64,000 nucleotides of DNA from NCBI RefSeq assembly GCF_936943645.1, contig NZ_CAKZJO010000053.1, forward strand, positions 62,001 to 126,000. The letters run 5' to 3'. Shown here one piece after another: positions 42,442-51,596 of this stretch. A model generated the notes under the pieces. The model was given only the letters and a program-made list of their open reading frames with translations. It had not been told where the DNA came from and ran no database searches. Every line of letters begins with the position of its first letter. Within the stretch, counting starts at the first letter, position 1. The position numbers and the translations under genes were made by a program. The stretch is from an uncultured Bradyrhizobium sp. Its GTDB lineage: Bacteria; Pseudomonadota; Alphaproteobacteria; Rhizobiales; Xanthobacteraceae.

Positions 42442-45195
42442 CTATGACGCGGCCTTGAGCTTCGGCTGCGCGCCGGGTTTCGGCCGGCCGAGTTTCGCCA
42501 AGGCTTCGGTGCGAACGAGCTTCAACCCTTCCTTGGCGTCGTAGCCGTGGATCTCCTTCACATCGAGCTTGCGCATGAAGTCGATGGTCTCCTGCGTGAT
42601 GACCTGTCCCGGCACCATGATCGGGAAGCCCGGCGGATACGGGATCACGAAGTTGGCCGAGACGAGCTCAGGTCCCGCCTTCAATCGCCGATCGATCTCG
42701 GGATCGTTGAGGCGGATGTGCTCGCAGCCGGCGACGTCATAGGCGGCGTAGAAGCCGGTGCGGATGTCGCCTTCGTTGGTCCTGGTGCCGGCATCGCCGC
42801 GGAAGCTCGGGTGGAAATGCGAGAAGTTCGGCAGATCCGGCACGTCCTTCATCAGGCTCGTCACCCGCGCCTCGAACGTCTTGCGGGCATTGGCGCCGCC
42901 ATGGGCAAGGCCGCGATCGATCTCGCCCGCGATTTCGGCGAGCACGCGGACGAGATGCGCGACGTCACTGCGGGTGTTGTTGATGTTGGACTGGACCAGG
43001 ACGGAGTTGCGCGAGGTCTTGTTGACCTGAATATTGTACTCGTTGGCGAGAATGCCCTTGAACTGCGTGCCGTCATAACCGGCCATGCCGCACACCAGCG
43101 TCATGCGGGTCGGGTCGAGGCAGAACTCATCCTCATCCAGGCTCTTGAGCGTATTCGCCCAGTTGACGCCGGGAGCGAGAAAGTCCGTGAAGCCGCTCTG
43201 GCGGTATTGCGCGGGCACCATGGCGTCGGCACCGAGGATGCGGAAGTATTTCGAGATCAGCGGATTGTTGTTGACCGCCTGGCGGATCGCGAACGCGATC
43301 TCGATCGCATTGGCGACGAGGCCATAGCCCTCCAGCTCCATCTGCCGCCGCGAGATGTCGAGGCTGGCGATCAGTTGCTGGTTCGGGCTGGTCGAGGCAT
43401 GGGTGAACACGGCCTCCTTGAATTGCTGCTCGACCGTATGGAATTCGACGTCCTTCACCGAGAGCATCGAGCCCTGGCGGATCGCCGACATCGACTTGTG
43501 GGTCGAGTTGGTCTGGTAGACGCGCAGCCGGATCAGGCGCGGATCCGGGATCAGCCTGGTCTTGAGCAGCACCTCGTCGGACGGATTCTTGCCGAGCTCG
43601 GCCTGCTGCTTCTCATAGGCCGCAACCGACTTCGGATCACGCATCCACGCCTCGATCTCGTTGGCGGCGCCAAGTCCGGTGCGGCGGCGCAGGAACGGCG
43701 AGAAGCGCGCGAAGCCAAACCAGGCCTCGTCCCACAGGAAGATCAGATCGGGCTTGATGGCGAGACATTCCTCCATCACCCGGCGGGTGTTGTAGATGTG
43801 GCCGTCGAAGGTGCAATTGGTGAGATCGACCATCTTGACGCGGTCGAGCCGGCCGTCCGCCTTTGCGTTCAGCAGCGCCTGCTTGATCGTCTTGAGCGGC
43901 ACCGCGCCGTACATCGAATATTCCGTCATCGGGAACGCCTCGACATAGAGCGGCTGCGCGCCGGCCAGCACCATTCCGTAATGATGCGACTTGTGGCAGT
44001 TGCGGTCGACGATCGCGATGTCGCCGGGCGCGAGCAGCGCCTGCACCGCCATCTTGTTCGAAGTCGAGGTGCCGTTGGTGACGAAGAAGACGCGGTCGGC
44101 GCCGAGCGCCCTCGCCGCCTTCTCCTGCGCCTTCTTGATGTTGCCGGTCGGCTCGAGCATGCTGTCGAGGCCGCCGGTGGTGGCGCTGCTCTCGGCCAGG
44201 AACAGGTTCGGACCGTAGAACTCGCCCATGTCGCGGATCCAGTCGGACTTGAAGATCGACTTGCCGCGCGCGATCGGCAGCGCGTGGAAGGTCCCGATCG
44301 GCCGCTGGGCGTATTTCTTCAGATTGTCGAAGAACGGCGTGTCGTAACGATCCTGGATGCCTTCGAGGATCGACAGATGCAGCTCCAGAAGCTCTTCGAC
44401 GGAATAGAAGATGCGGCGAACCACATCCGCCTCGGGATTGCCGGCCAATTCCTCCACGTCGCGGTTCGAGATCATGTAGAGATCGAGCTCGGGCCTGATG
44501 CGCTTGATGATCTGTGCGAGCCGCAGCGCCGACGCGTCGGTTTCGTCGTTGAGTCCGGCGGTAGCCATGATCGAGCGCAGCACCGGCGCATTGTGCCGCG
44601 AACGCAGGCCGAAGCCCTCGTTGATGATGACGGCCCCGATGTTTGGATTGAGCATCGTCGCGCAGAACGCATCCTCCAGGCTACCGACGATGACGGGTTC
44701 ATAGATGAAGGCATCGACCGGACGACGCAGCTTGCGCCATTCGGCCGCAAGGGCGGGCCATTGGCCGGGCGACACGCCGGTGACGACAAGCGTCTCGAAG
44801 TACGGCCTGCGCGCCGTATGCGCGCCGAAACTCGGCGGCACCAGCTCGGGTGCATCGCCATTACCGTCATCCTTGGCGCTCCAGTCGCCGGCATGTTGGC
44901 GGAAGGACCGCGTGGCCAGCGCCTGGGCAATCCTCGTGGCAAGAGCGAACGAGGTCGCGCCGTCGCCGGCGGCCGCCGCTTCCCGCAGCGCCGCCATCAG
45001 CTGCATCCCGGGATAACCGTGAAATTCTTCCGTGATCGAAAGATCGGCCAGCACCGCATCGTAGGCCGCGCGATTGCCGACCCGGGCCCAGGTCTTGGCT
45101 GCCTCGACCAGATCGCGCCAATCGTCCGCCCGGGCGCCCGGGCCGGAAAAGAACTGGTCGATGCGCTTTTGCGCGGGCTTCGTGTCCTTGGCCAT
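42442..45195 (-). CDS. Large Orn/Lys/Arg-type PLP amino-acid decarboxylase
   Basis: A 917-residue fold-type I decarboxylase. Order: an extra N-terminal part (about 1-120), a wing-like domain (VVTGVSPGQWPALAAEWRKLRRPVDAFIYEPV), the PLP domain with NGTSTSNKM, DRNCHKSHHYG, PLP-pyridine Asp489 in LWDEAWFGFARF and the Schiff-base Lys567 in NSTHKSMSAIRQGS, and a C-terminal domain. Family members such as SpeC, CadA and AdiA are 710-755 residues, so this is about 170 longer. The substrate (ornithine, lysine, arginine or another) cannot be set from sequence by eye. It leads an operon with an AspT-type exchanger and has an FNR-type box 102 bp upstream. Confidence 0.88.
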   Translation of the reverse strand: MAKDTKPAQKRIDQFFSGPGARADDWRDLVEAAKTWARVGNRAAYDAVLADLSITEEFHGYPGMQLMAALREAAAAGDGATSFALATRIAQALATRSFRQHAGDWSAKDDGNGDAPELVPPSFGAHTARRPYFETLVVTGVSPGQWPALAAEWRKLRRPVDAFIYEPVIVGSLEDAFCATMLNPNIGAVIINEGFGLRSRHNAPVLRSIMATAGLNDETDASALRLAQIIKRIRPELDLYMISNRDVEELAGNPEADVVRRIFYSVEELLELHLSILEGIQDRYDTPFFDNLKKYAQRPIGTFHALPIARGKSIFKSDWIRDMGEFYGPNLFLAESSATTGGLDSMLEPTGNIKKAQEKAARALGADRVFFVTNGTSTSNKMAVQALLAPGDIAIVDRNCHKSHHYGMVLAGAQPLYVEAFPMTEYSMYGAVPLKTIKQALLNAKADGRLDRVKMVDLTNCTFDGHIYNTRRVMEECLAIKPDLIFLWDEAWFGFARFSPFLRRRTGLGAANEIEAWMRDPKSVAAYEKQQAELGKNPSDEVLLKTRLIPDPRLIRLRVYQTNSTHKSMSAIRQGSMLSVKDVEFHTVEQQFKEAVFTHASTSPNQQLIASLDISRRQMELEGYGLVANAIEIAFAIRQAVNNNPLISKYFRILGADAMVPAQYRQSGFTDFLAPGVNWANTLKSLDEDEFCLDPTRMTLVCGMAGYDGTQFKGILANEYNIQVNKTSRNSVLVQSNINNTRSDVAHLVRVLAEIAGEIDRGLAHGGANARKTFEARVTSLMKDVPDLPNFSHFHPSFRGDAGTRTNEGDIRTGFYAAYDVAGCEHIRLNDPEIDRRLKAGPELVSANFVIPYPPGFPIMVPGQVITQETIDFMRKLDVKEIHGYDAKEGLKLVRTEALAKLGRPKPGAQPKLKAAS

Positions 45196-45290
45196 GTGTC
45201 TCTCCCGATCCTCGACTGTCCCTGCCGGTCTCTTGATCTTCGCTGGGACAAAAATGATGCGTCATCGTGGGTTCGGGGCCGGCGACTCCA

Positions 45291-45304
45291 TTGATCCAAG
45301 TCAA
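45291..45304. promoter_or_regulatory. FNR/FixK-type box upstream of the decarboxylase
   Basis: TTGATCCAAGTCAA; left arm perfect, right arm with one change. The centre is 102 bp before the decarboxylase ATG. Its downstream neighbour sulP reads toward it and is not controlled by it. Confidence 0.7.
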
Positions 45305-45368
45305 CGGTCGGACTCATTCTCAGGGGAGCATCGTCCGAGACGACAGTTCGCATTGCAGCACACAGCCG

Positions 45369-47072
45369 TCAGGCTGTTCGGTGCCCAGTGACGGCCTGCT
45401 CGTCGCCGAGCACGCTGTCGAGCGAGCGCAGCCATTGGATGCTATCGGTCTTCTCCGCGAGCCCCTCGGCATGCAGGAGATCGCGGAGCTGCGCATGCGC
45501 TCCGACGATGCAGAGCGCGACCTTCCGCGAGGCAAGCTCGTCATGAAGGTCGTGCAGCATGTGCGCTCCGGCGAGGTCGATATAGGGCGATGCCGAGAGA
45601 TCGCAGATCACCAGCCGAAGCTCCGATGACGCCGCGAGCGCATCCAGGATCCGGTCCAGAACGGTCTCGGCGTTGATATAGAGCAGCGAGGCTTCGGGCC
45701 GGAACGCAATGATTCCGGTCAGGGGTTCGACCCCTTCGTGCCTCGCGCTGTCCGAATAACGGCCGCTGCCGGGCAAACGGCCGATGAAGGCAACGTGCGG
45801 CTGCGAGGCCCGCGCCAGCAGCAACAGGATCGATGCGATCGAGGCGAGCAGGACGCCTTGCAGGATTCCGAGCAGCAGCACGGCAATCAGGGCAATTCCT
45901 GCGGCATAGAAATCGATCCGGCTGACCCGCCACATCCGCAGGAGCGCACGGATATCGACGAGCTTGTAGACGGCGGCAAAGACGATGGCCGCAAGCACCG
46001 CCTTGGGCAGATTGGTGAGCAGCCCCGTGAAGAACAGAAGGCACAGTCCGAGCGCCGCCGAGCAGATCACCAGTGCCAGCGGGGTCCGGGCGCCAGCATT
46101 GTCATTGACCGCGGATTGCGACAAGCCGCCGGCGACGGGATAGCCATGCCCGAGCGCGGCCGCGAGGTTCGCGGCTCCCAGTCCCAAAAACTCCTGGCGA
46201 ACATCAAGGGAATAGCCGTGCTTGGCGGCGAAGCTGCGCGCGGCCGAAACACCCTCGATATAGGCCAGCAGCACACATCCGGCGGCGAGCGGGAAAAGAT
46301 CGTCGAACTCCAGCAAGCCGAAGGCCGGTAGCGCCAACGCCGGCAGTCCCTGCGGGATCGTGCCGGTGACGGGCACGCCGAGAGCGGGAAGGCCGAGCAG
46401 CGTCGCTGTCGCGATGGCCAGGGCAACGATCGCGATTCCGACCGGCCGGCCCGGCAGGAGCCGCTCGCCAAACAGAAGCATTGACAGCGCGACGGCGCCG
46501 ATGGCGAGCACGAGCGGGTCCGTCGCGCCGATCTGGCCGGACAGCTTGATCGCCCGGTCGAAGAAATTGTGGCCGCCGCCGGCAACGCCGAGCAGGCTCG
46601 GCAACTGGCTCATGATGATCGTGAGCCCGGCCCCGGCCTTGAAACCGACCAGGATGCTGTCGCTGACGAGGCGGACCAGCACGCTCAGCTTGAACAGCCA
46701 GGCGATGAGGCACAGCACCGCCACCGCAAAGGCCGCAAGGCTTGCGATCTGCGCATAACGCACGGCATCCCCTCCGGCCAGCGCTCCGACGGTGCTCGCA
46801 ATCATCAGGGAGATCGCCGAGGTCGGCCCGATCGCAAGTTGCCGCGAGGCTCCCAGCAACGCGTAGCCGAGGCCGCCGAGCAGATAGCCGTAAACGCCAA
46901 CCTGAGGCGGCAGTCCGGCCATCGCGGCATAAGCGAGCGAGACCGGGATGGCGTAAGCGGCGAGCGTGATGCCGGCGACCGCATCTGAAAAGAGCCACTC
47001 CCGCCGATAGGCGGCAAGCCAGCTGGCCGGCGGCAAGAAACGCATCCATCCCGGTTCCGACGGCGCGCTCAT
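45369..47072 (-). CDS. SulP-family anion transporter with STAS domain
   Basis: A 567-residue transporter. A membrane domain (residues 10-400) with the SulP start LAAYAIPVSLAYAAMAGLPPQVGVYGYL and repeats typical of the 7+7 fold, then a STAS domain (about 440-555: GIIAFRPEASLLYINAETVLDRI, LVICDLSASPYIDLAGAHMLHDL). The family moves sulfate, bicarbonate or dicarboxylates; substrate not determined. It overlaps the DUF1275 gene by 4 bp. The sox products at 1-10 kb make sulfate a plausible but untested cargo. Confidence 0.9.
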   Translation of the reverse strand: MSAPSEPGWMRFLPPASWLAAYRREWLFSDAVAGITLAAYAIPVSLAYAAMAGLPPQVGVYGYLLGGLGYALLGASRQLAIGPTSAISLMIASTVGALAGGDAVRYAQIASLAAFAVAVLCLIAWLFKLSVLVRLVSDSILVGFKAGAGLTIIMSQLPSLLGVAGGGHNFFDRAIKLSGQIGATDPLVLAIGAVALSMLLFGERLLPGRPVGIAIVALAIATATLLGLPALGVPVTGTIPQGLPALALPAFGLLEFDDLFPLAAGCVLLAYIEGVSAARSFAAKHGYSLDVRQEFLGLGAANLAAALGHGYPVAGGLSQSAVNDNAGARTPLALVICSAALGLCLLFFTGLLTNLPKAVLAAIVFAAVYKLVDIRALLRMWRVSRIDFYAAGIALIAVLLLGILQGVLLASIASILLLLARASQPHVAFIGRLPGSGRYSDSARHEGVEPLTGIIAFRPEASLLYINAETVLDRILDALAASSELRLVICDLSASPYIDLAGAHMLHDLHDELASRKVALCIVGAHAQLRDLLHAEGLAEKTDSIQWLRSLDSVLGDEQAVTGHRTA

Positions 47073-47749
47073 TGGACGGCGCTCTGATGCGAGGCTTCGC
47101 AGCGCAGCAAGACGACCAGCAGCGCCACCACTGGAATACCGAGCGCGAGCCTTGGAATGGCTTGCGTGGCGAAGGCACCCGCCGCCGCGCCGAAGCCGAA
47201 CATGGCGCACAGGGCAAAGAGGATGCTCGAACGGCGCAGCGTCCCGGGTGGCGCGGCTCCGGCCGCGGCCACAAAGACTGTCTCGATCCCCTGGCGCAGG
47301 TTGCCCGTGATCATCACCGTGCTGCACGTAACGCCTTCGACCCTGGTGAAGATCGCGGTCTGCATCGCGGCGACGAGCGAGATGCCGAGCGTTCCGGCCA
47401 GATCCGGCAGCCTGTTATGCAGGATACCGATTGCGATCAGCAGCAGAATTTCGAGCAACGTGCTGATTGCGCTGGCCCGCTCGCCCGCAATGCGGCGCAG
47501 CCATGCGGCGATCACGATACCGCTCGTAAAGGCGAGAAGCGGCGGCACGAAGTGAAGAGCCCTGGTCCAGTTGCCGGCCGTCGCATAGACCCAGAGGAAG
47601 ATCAGGTTGGCGGTCTGGGCATTCGCCATCACGCCGTGGATGATCCATGTATAGGCGTCGATATAGCCGCCGGCGAAAGCGAGCAACAGGACGATCTCGA
47701 CCGTCTCGTCACGACGGGTCGCGCCTGCTGCGAGATCAAGAACGCTCAT
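47069..47749 (-). CDS. DUF1275 (YoaK-like) membrane protein
   Basis: A 226-residue protein with six hydrophobic segments and the DUF1275 features: LLLAFAGGYIDAYTWIIHGVMANAQTANLIFLW and TCSTVMITGNLRQGIE. Function of the family is unknown. ATG at 47749; longer frames reach into the divergent aspT gene and are rejected. It is first in a two-gene unit with sulP and lies 73 bp from a perfect FNR-type box. Confidence 0.88.
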   Translation of the reverse strand: MSVLDLAAGATRRDETVEIVLLLAFAGGYIDAYTWIIHGVMANAQTANLIFLWVYATAGNWTRALHFVPPLLAFTSGIVIAAWLRRIAGERASAISTLLEILLLIAIGILHNRLPDLAGTLGISLVAAMQTAIFTRVEGVTCSTVMITGNLRQGIETVFVAAAGAAPPGTLRRSSILFALCAMFGFGAAAGAFATQAIPRLALGIPVVALLVVLLRCEASHQSAVQ

Positions 47750-47815
47750 GTCGACGATGCCGGTTGACGCGAGCTGTGCATCGCCCGATTGGCCGTGCCT
47801 TGTCGCTCGCAAGTC

Positions 47816-47829
47816 TTGATCTGGATCAA
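47816..47829. promoter_or_regulatory. FNR/FixK-type box in the DUF1275-aspT divergent region
   Basis: TTGATCTGGATCAA, a perfect TTGAT-N4-ATCAA dyad. Its centre is 62 bp from the aspT-type gene 2 ATG and 73 bp from the DUF1275 ATG. Confidence 0.82.
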
Positions 47830-47884
47830 GCATCCCCGCGATTTCGCGAATGAGATCGTGACGACGCGCCGGGGGAGATGCGAC

Positions 47885-49573
47885 ATGGATACCGTCAGGT
47901 GGATCATCGCCACTGCTCCGGAAATCTTTCTGCTGATCGCGGTCGCCATCGGCACGATCCTGGGCCGGGTCCGGATCCGCGGTTTTGCCGTCGGGACCAC
48001 CGCCTGCATCCTGATCGTGTCCGTGCTGCTCGGACAGCTCGGCCATTTCGCATTTCCCGCGTTGCTGCGCGTGATCCTGTTCAGCCTGTTCGTCTTCACG
48101 ATCGGCTATCGGTCGGGCCCCGAATTCTTCGCCTCCTTGAGCGTCCGCACGCTGGCCCAGGTCGCCGTGGCGCTGGTGCTGGGCGGCACGGGTCTCGTCA
48201 TCGTCCTGTTGTTCGCCCGTGCCTTCAGCCTCGATCCCGGCACCGCCTCCGGAATTGCGGCCGGCGCGCTGACGCAATCCTCGGTGATCGGAACGGCGTC
48301 GGGCGCATTGGCCCAGCTCGGCCTGCCCAAGGATATGCTGAGCCAGCAAGAGGCGAACATCGCGGCGGGCTACGCGGTAACTTACGTGCTCGGCTATATC
48401 CTGACGCTGTTGTTCGTGCCCTTCGTCGCGCCGAAATTGATGCGGATCGACCTGAAGGCGGAGGCCAAGAAGCTCGAGACCGAACTTGCCGGCGGTGACC
48501 CGCCGAAGACTGAAAACCTGTCCTATCGCAAGTTCCAGGCCCGCGCCTATCGGGTGACCGCAGGCGCCGGCCGCACCGTCAAGTCGATCGAGGAGGAAAT
48601 CGGAAGCCGCACCGTCGTCGAGCGCATCGTCCGCCAGGGCGCCGACGTCGAGCCGCATCTGGAGACCGTGCTGGAAGCCGGCGACGACATCGTCATCGCC
48701 GGCCGAACCGCCGTCATCGTCGCCGCCAGGCCGATCATCGGCACCGAGATCGACGCGGATGAGATCCTGAAAGCCGTCCCGGGCAACGTGATCGAGGTGC
48801 TCGTGGACAATCGCCATCTCCATGGCCGTTCGATCCAGGACATCGCAGCACGTGTCGGCACCGACGCCCGCGGCGTCTTCCTCCGCGGCCTCACCCGCAT
48901 GAGCCGCGAGGTGCCCTTGAGCGCGGACACGCGGGTCTATGTCGGGGACGTCATGACGCTGGTCGGCAGCACGCGCAATATCGAGCGTGCGGCAAAGTCG
49001 ATCGGTCAGATCCTGCGCTCGGGTGATCGCACCGACATCGCGTTTCTGGCCGCCGGCATCGCGGCCGGCCTGCTCGCGGGGCTGGTCAGCTTCAGGGTCG
49101 GCGGCGTTGCCCTGACGCTCGGCGGTGGCGGCGGCGCCCTGATCGCCGGCCTCGTCTGCGGCTGGCTGCGGTCGCGCAAGCCGATCATGGGGGCAATGCC
49201 GCCGGCGGCTCAGCAGACCCTGAGTGATCTCGGGCTCGGCGGCTTCATCGCGGCGATCGGCCTCGGCAATGGCGCCGCCGCCTGGGCTGCGATCCAGGCG
49301 CACGGGTTGCTTCTGGTCGGCATGGGCCTCGTCATCACCATCGTGCCGCTGGTCGTCGCAACGCTGTTTGCCCACCACGTGCTGCGCATGAATCCGGTCA
49401 TTGCCTGCGGCGCATTGGCCGGTGCCATGACGGTCGATGCCGCGGTGACCGGTGCGTGCGAGGTCGCCGAGAGCCAGACGCCCGTCCTCGGCGTCGCCGT
49501 CCCCTACGCGGTCGGGAATGTGCTGCTGACCGTGCTCGGGCCGATCATCGTCGCTGCGACCTATAGCGGATGA
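47885..49573 (+). CDS. AspT/YidE-family exchanger 2
   Basis: A 562-residue paralogue of the protein at 40724-42424 with the same plan: N-terminal helices with the repeat motif AAGALTQSSVIGTASG, two central RCK_C domains (EEEIGSRTVVERIVRQG, LEAGDDIVIAGRTA, GVFLRGLTRMSREVPLSADTRVYVGDVMTLVGS), C-terminal helices with GALAGAMTVDAAVTGACEVAES and VAVPYAVGNVLLTVLG. The two paralogues are well diverged. GGGGGAG lies 8 bp before the ATG. It heads a plus-strand unit with a hydrolase and an IalB-like gene. Confidence 0.86.
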   Translation: MDTVRWIIATAPEIFLLIAVAIGTILGRVRIRGFAVGTTACILIVSVLLGQLGHFAFPALLRVILFSLFVFTIGYRSGPEFFASLSVRTLAQVAVALVLGGTGLVIVLLFARAFSLDPGTASGIAAGALTQSSVIGTASGALAQLGLPKDMLSQQEANIAAGYAVTYVLGYILTLLFVPFVAPKLMRIDLKAEAKKLETELAGGDPPKTENLSYRKFQARAYRVTAGAGRTVKSIEEEIGSRTVVERIVRQGADVEPHLETVLEAGDDIVIAGRTAVIVAARPIIGTEIDADEILKAVPGNVIEVLVDNRHLHGRSIQDIAARVGTDARGVFLRGLTRMSREVPLSADTRVYVGDVMTLVGSTRNIERAAKSIGQILRSGDRTDIAFLAAGIAAGLLAGLVSFRVGGVALTLGGGGGALIAGLVCGWLRSRKPIMGAMPPAAQQTLSDLGLGGFIAAIGLGNGAAAWAAIQAHGLLLVGMGLVITIVPLVVATLFAHHVLRMNPVIACGALAGAMTVDAAVTGACEVAESQTPVLGVAVPYAVGNVLLTVLGPIIVAATYSG

Positions 49574-49585
49574 TGGAGTTCAGTG

Positions 49586-50473
49586 ATGGCGCAGCCGGCC
49601 AGATCGCCGCTGAGTTACGTCGCTGCCCTGCTGTTCGCCTGGGCCATTTTCACTCCGGCCGCGCGCGCCGGAGACGACGTCCGCATCCGGGAGGAAGTCT
49701 GGGCGCTGCCGCTCGCGCTGCCGATGTTCGCCTATCTGGTGCGCCCGGTCGGCGACGGCCCCTTCCCGCTCGTGATCATGAACCACGGCGTCTCGCTCAA
49801 TCCGACAGACCGCAGCTTCTTTCCGCTGGTCGAATTCCGCGACGCCGCCCAATGGTTCGCAAGGCGCGGCTACCTCGTGGTAGCGCCGGTCGGCACCGGC
49901 TATGGCGCAGCCGCCATCGACATTCCCGAGCGCGCGGTCTACGGGCCGTTCTTCTCCAAGATCGGCAGGTGCGGCAATCCCAACTTCCGCGACGCCGGCC
50001 TTGCGGTCGCCAAGACCGACCTTGCGATCATCGACTATCTGGCCGCCGAGAAGCGCATCGTCCCCAAGGACGTGATCGTGGTCGGGCAGTCCGCCGGCGG
50101 CTGGGCCTCGATCGCCCTGTCGAGCCTGAACCCGCCGCAAGTCAGAGCGATCATCGCCTTTGCTGCGGGCCGCGGTGGCCGCGTCGGCGGCAAACCGAAC
50201 AACAACTGCGCGCCTGACAGACTGGTGGAGGCCACCGCGGGTTTCGGCCGCACCTCGCGTGTGCCGATGCTGTGGATCTACATCGAGAACGACACGTTCT
50301 TTGGCCCTGATCTGTCGAAGCGCATGCACGCGGCCTTCACGACGGCCGGCGGCCGCGCCGAATATCATCTGATGCCGCCCTTTGGCGATGAAGGGCATTT
50401 CTTCATCGGGTCGAAAGATGCGATCCCGCTCTGGTCGCCGCTGGTCGCGAAATTCCTCGACGCGCAGAAGTGA
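49586..50473 (+). CDS. Exported alpha/beta hydrolase (dienelactone hydrolase-like)
   Basis: A 295-residue protein with signal peptide (LSYVAALLFAWAIFTPAARA). Alpha/beta hydrolase elements: PFPLVIMNHGVSLN (oxyanion region), nucleophile Ser in VVGQSAGGWASIALS, acid in IYIENDTFFGP, and His in FGDEGHFF. Substrate unknown. The ATG at 49586 is preferred over the GTG one codon earlier on spacing to GGAG. It begins 12 bp after the exchanger gene. Confidence 0.83.
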   Translation: MAQPARSPLSYVAALLFAWAIFTPAARAGDDVRIREEVWALPLALPMFAYLVRPVGDGPFPLVIMNHGVSLNPTDRSFFPLVEFRDAAQWFARRGYLVVAPVGTGYGAAAIDIPERAVYGPFFSKIGRCGNPNFRDAGLAVAKTDLAIIDYLAAEKRIVPKDVIVVGQSAGGWASIALSSLNPPQVRAIIAFAAGRGGRVGGKPNNNCAPDRLVEATAGFGRTSRVPMLWIYIENDTFFGPDLSKRMHAAFTTAGGRAEYHLMPPFGDEGHFFIGSKDAIPLWSPLVAKFLDAQK

Positions 50474-50496
50474 TTGTCCGACCGAAAGATCCGATC

Positions 50497-51081
50497 ATGC
50501 CCAATGCCCGCAACTGCTTTGCAGCTCTTCTGGTCATCGCCCTCGCCGGCACCGTGACGCCATCGGGACACGCCACCCCGAAAGCCGCCCGGGCCGAAAA
50601 GCCGGCTGAAGTCGTGCCGCGCGGCCAGCGTGAAGCCAAGGACATCAGCTACGGAAACTGGCAGAAGCTCTGCTACAAGGCCGGCGGCGCGCCCACGCTT
50701 TGCCGGACCTCGATCACGGGCCAGTTCGCGACCGGACAGACGGCCATCCGGGTCGATCTGATCGAGCGCGAAGACGCCGCCACGACCCGGCTGCAACTGT
50801 TCGTGCCCGTCGGCATGTACCTGCAGCAGCCACCCAGGCTGCGTGTCGACCAGGGAGCACCCGTCCGCGTGCCCTATACCTGGTGTCTCACCAATCTATG
50901 CGTCGCCGCCGATGTGGCCGCGCCGAAGATGATCAAGGAGATGGAGTCCGGCACGACCCTGACGCTGGAACTCGTCGATTCGAATCTCCTCGCCATGACG
51001 ACTTCGATTCCCCTGACGCAATTTGCTTCCGTCCATAAGGGAACGCCGGCCAGGACGCTGGAGCAAGATATCGACGAATGA
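50497..51081 (+). CDS. IalB-like (invasion-associated locus B family) exported protein
   Basis: A 194-residue exported protein: signal MPNARNCFAALLVIALAGTV, then the IalB-type core with four cysteines (GNWQKLCYKAGGAPTLCRTS, YTWCLTNLCVAADVA) expected to form two disulfides, and LVDSNLLAMTTSIPLTQF. Widespread in Rhizobiales, function unclear outside Bartonella. Start at ATG 50497; a GTG at 50470 has no ribosome site. Confidence 0.85.
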   Translation: MPNARNCFAALLVIALAGTVTPSGHATPKAARAEKPAEVVPRGQREAKDISYGNWQKLCYKAGGAPTLCRTSITGQFATGQTAIRVDLIEREDAATTRLQLFVPVGMYLQQPPRLRVDQGAPVRVPYTWCLTNLCVAADVAAPKMIKEMESGTTLTLELVDSNLLAMTTSIPLTQFASVHKGTPARTLEQDIDE

Positions 51082-51095
51082 GGACCTGAATGACC

Positions 51096-51464
51096 TCAGG
51101 AGATACGGGCGCGTTCGACGGACCCGATCAGTGACTGCGCCGTAAATGGCTTGGTCAGATAAGCGATGCAGCCGGAGCCGAGCGCCGCAGCACGGTTCGC
51201 CGGACTATCGTTGCCGGTGATGTAGATCACCGGTGCGGTGACGCCCTGCTCAGCCAGGCTGCGCCGTGCGTCGATGCCGGATCTTTCTCCGAGATCGATG
51301 TCGAGAACAATGCAGATCGCGGTGTCGAACTTGCCGTACCGGAGCAAGGCGCCCGCAGATTCGAACAGTGTGACGTCGAAGCCATATCCGCGCAGCAGTC
51401 TGTTCATGCTGGTCCGCATGGACAAATCGTCATCGACGACAAAAACGGACCGGCGTAGTGGCAA
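51096..51464 (-). CDS. Single-domain response regulator
   Basis: A 122-residue receiver domain without output domain. Acidic pocket DDD at 11-13, phospho-accepting Asp55 in IVLDIDLGERSG, Thr in IYITGNDS and Lys in YLTKPFTAQ. It could take part in a phosphorelay or act as a phosphate sink for the neighbouring FixJ-like regulator. A 23-bp element shared with that gene lies about 145 bp upstream. Confidence 0.88.
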   Translation of the reverse strand: MPLRRSVFVVDDDLSMRTSMNRLLRGYGFDVTLFESAGALLRYGKFDTAICIVLDIDLGERSGIDARRSLAEQGVTAPVIYITGNDSPANRAAALGSGCIAYLTKPFTAQSLIGSVERARIS

Positions 51465-51596
51465 GGCGATCTGCCTTTTCGGAAGATGAGCGAGCCGCGG
51501 GAGCTGCGATCACGATTGGGATACTGGATACGCTTGCTCTGCGTTGTCGACCCGAGGCCTGTGCATCATTGCGCACGGCGCGGCGTGCACTGTCAA

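Noticed and set aside
40727..42544. A 605-codon plus-strand frame
   Set aside because: Antisense to AspT-type exchanger 1; no start signal or domain.
42547..45294. A 915-codon plus-strand open frame
   Set aside because: It is antisense to the PLP decarboxylase and follows the same third-position pattern; no family features.
47069..49378. A 769-codon minus-strand frame that would extend DUF1275 upstream
   Set aside because: The extra 540 residues are antisense to AspT-type gene 2 and low-complexity charged; the family start is the ATG at 47749.
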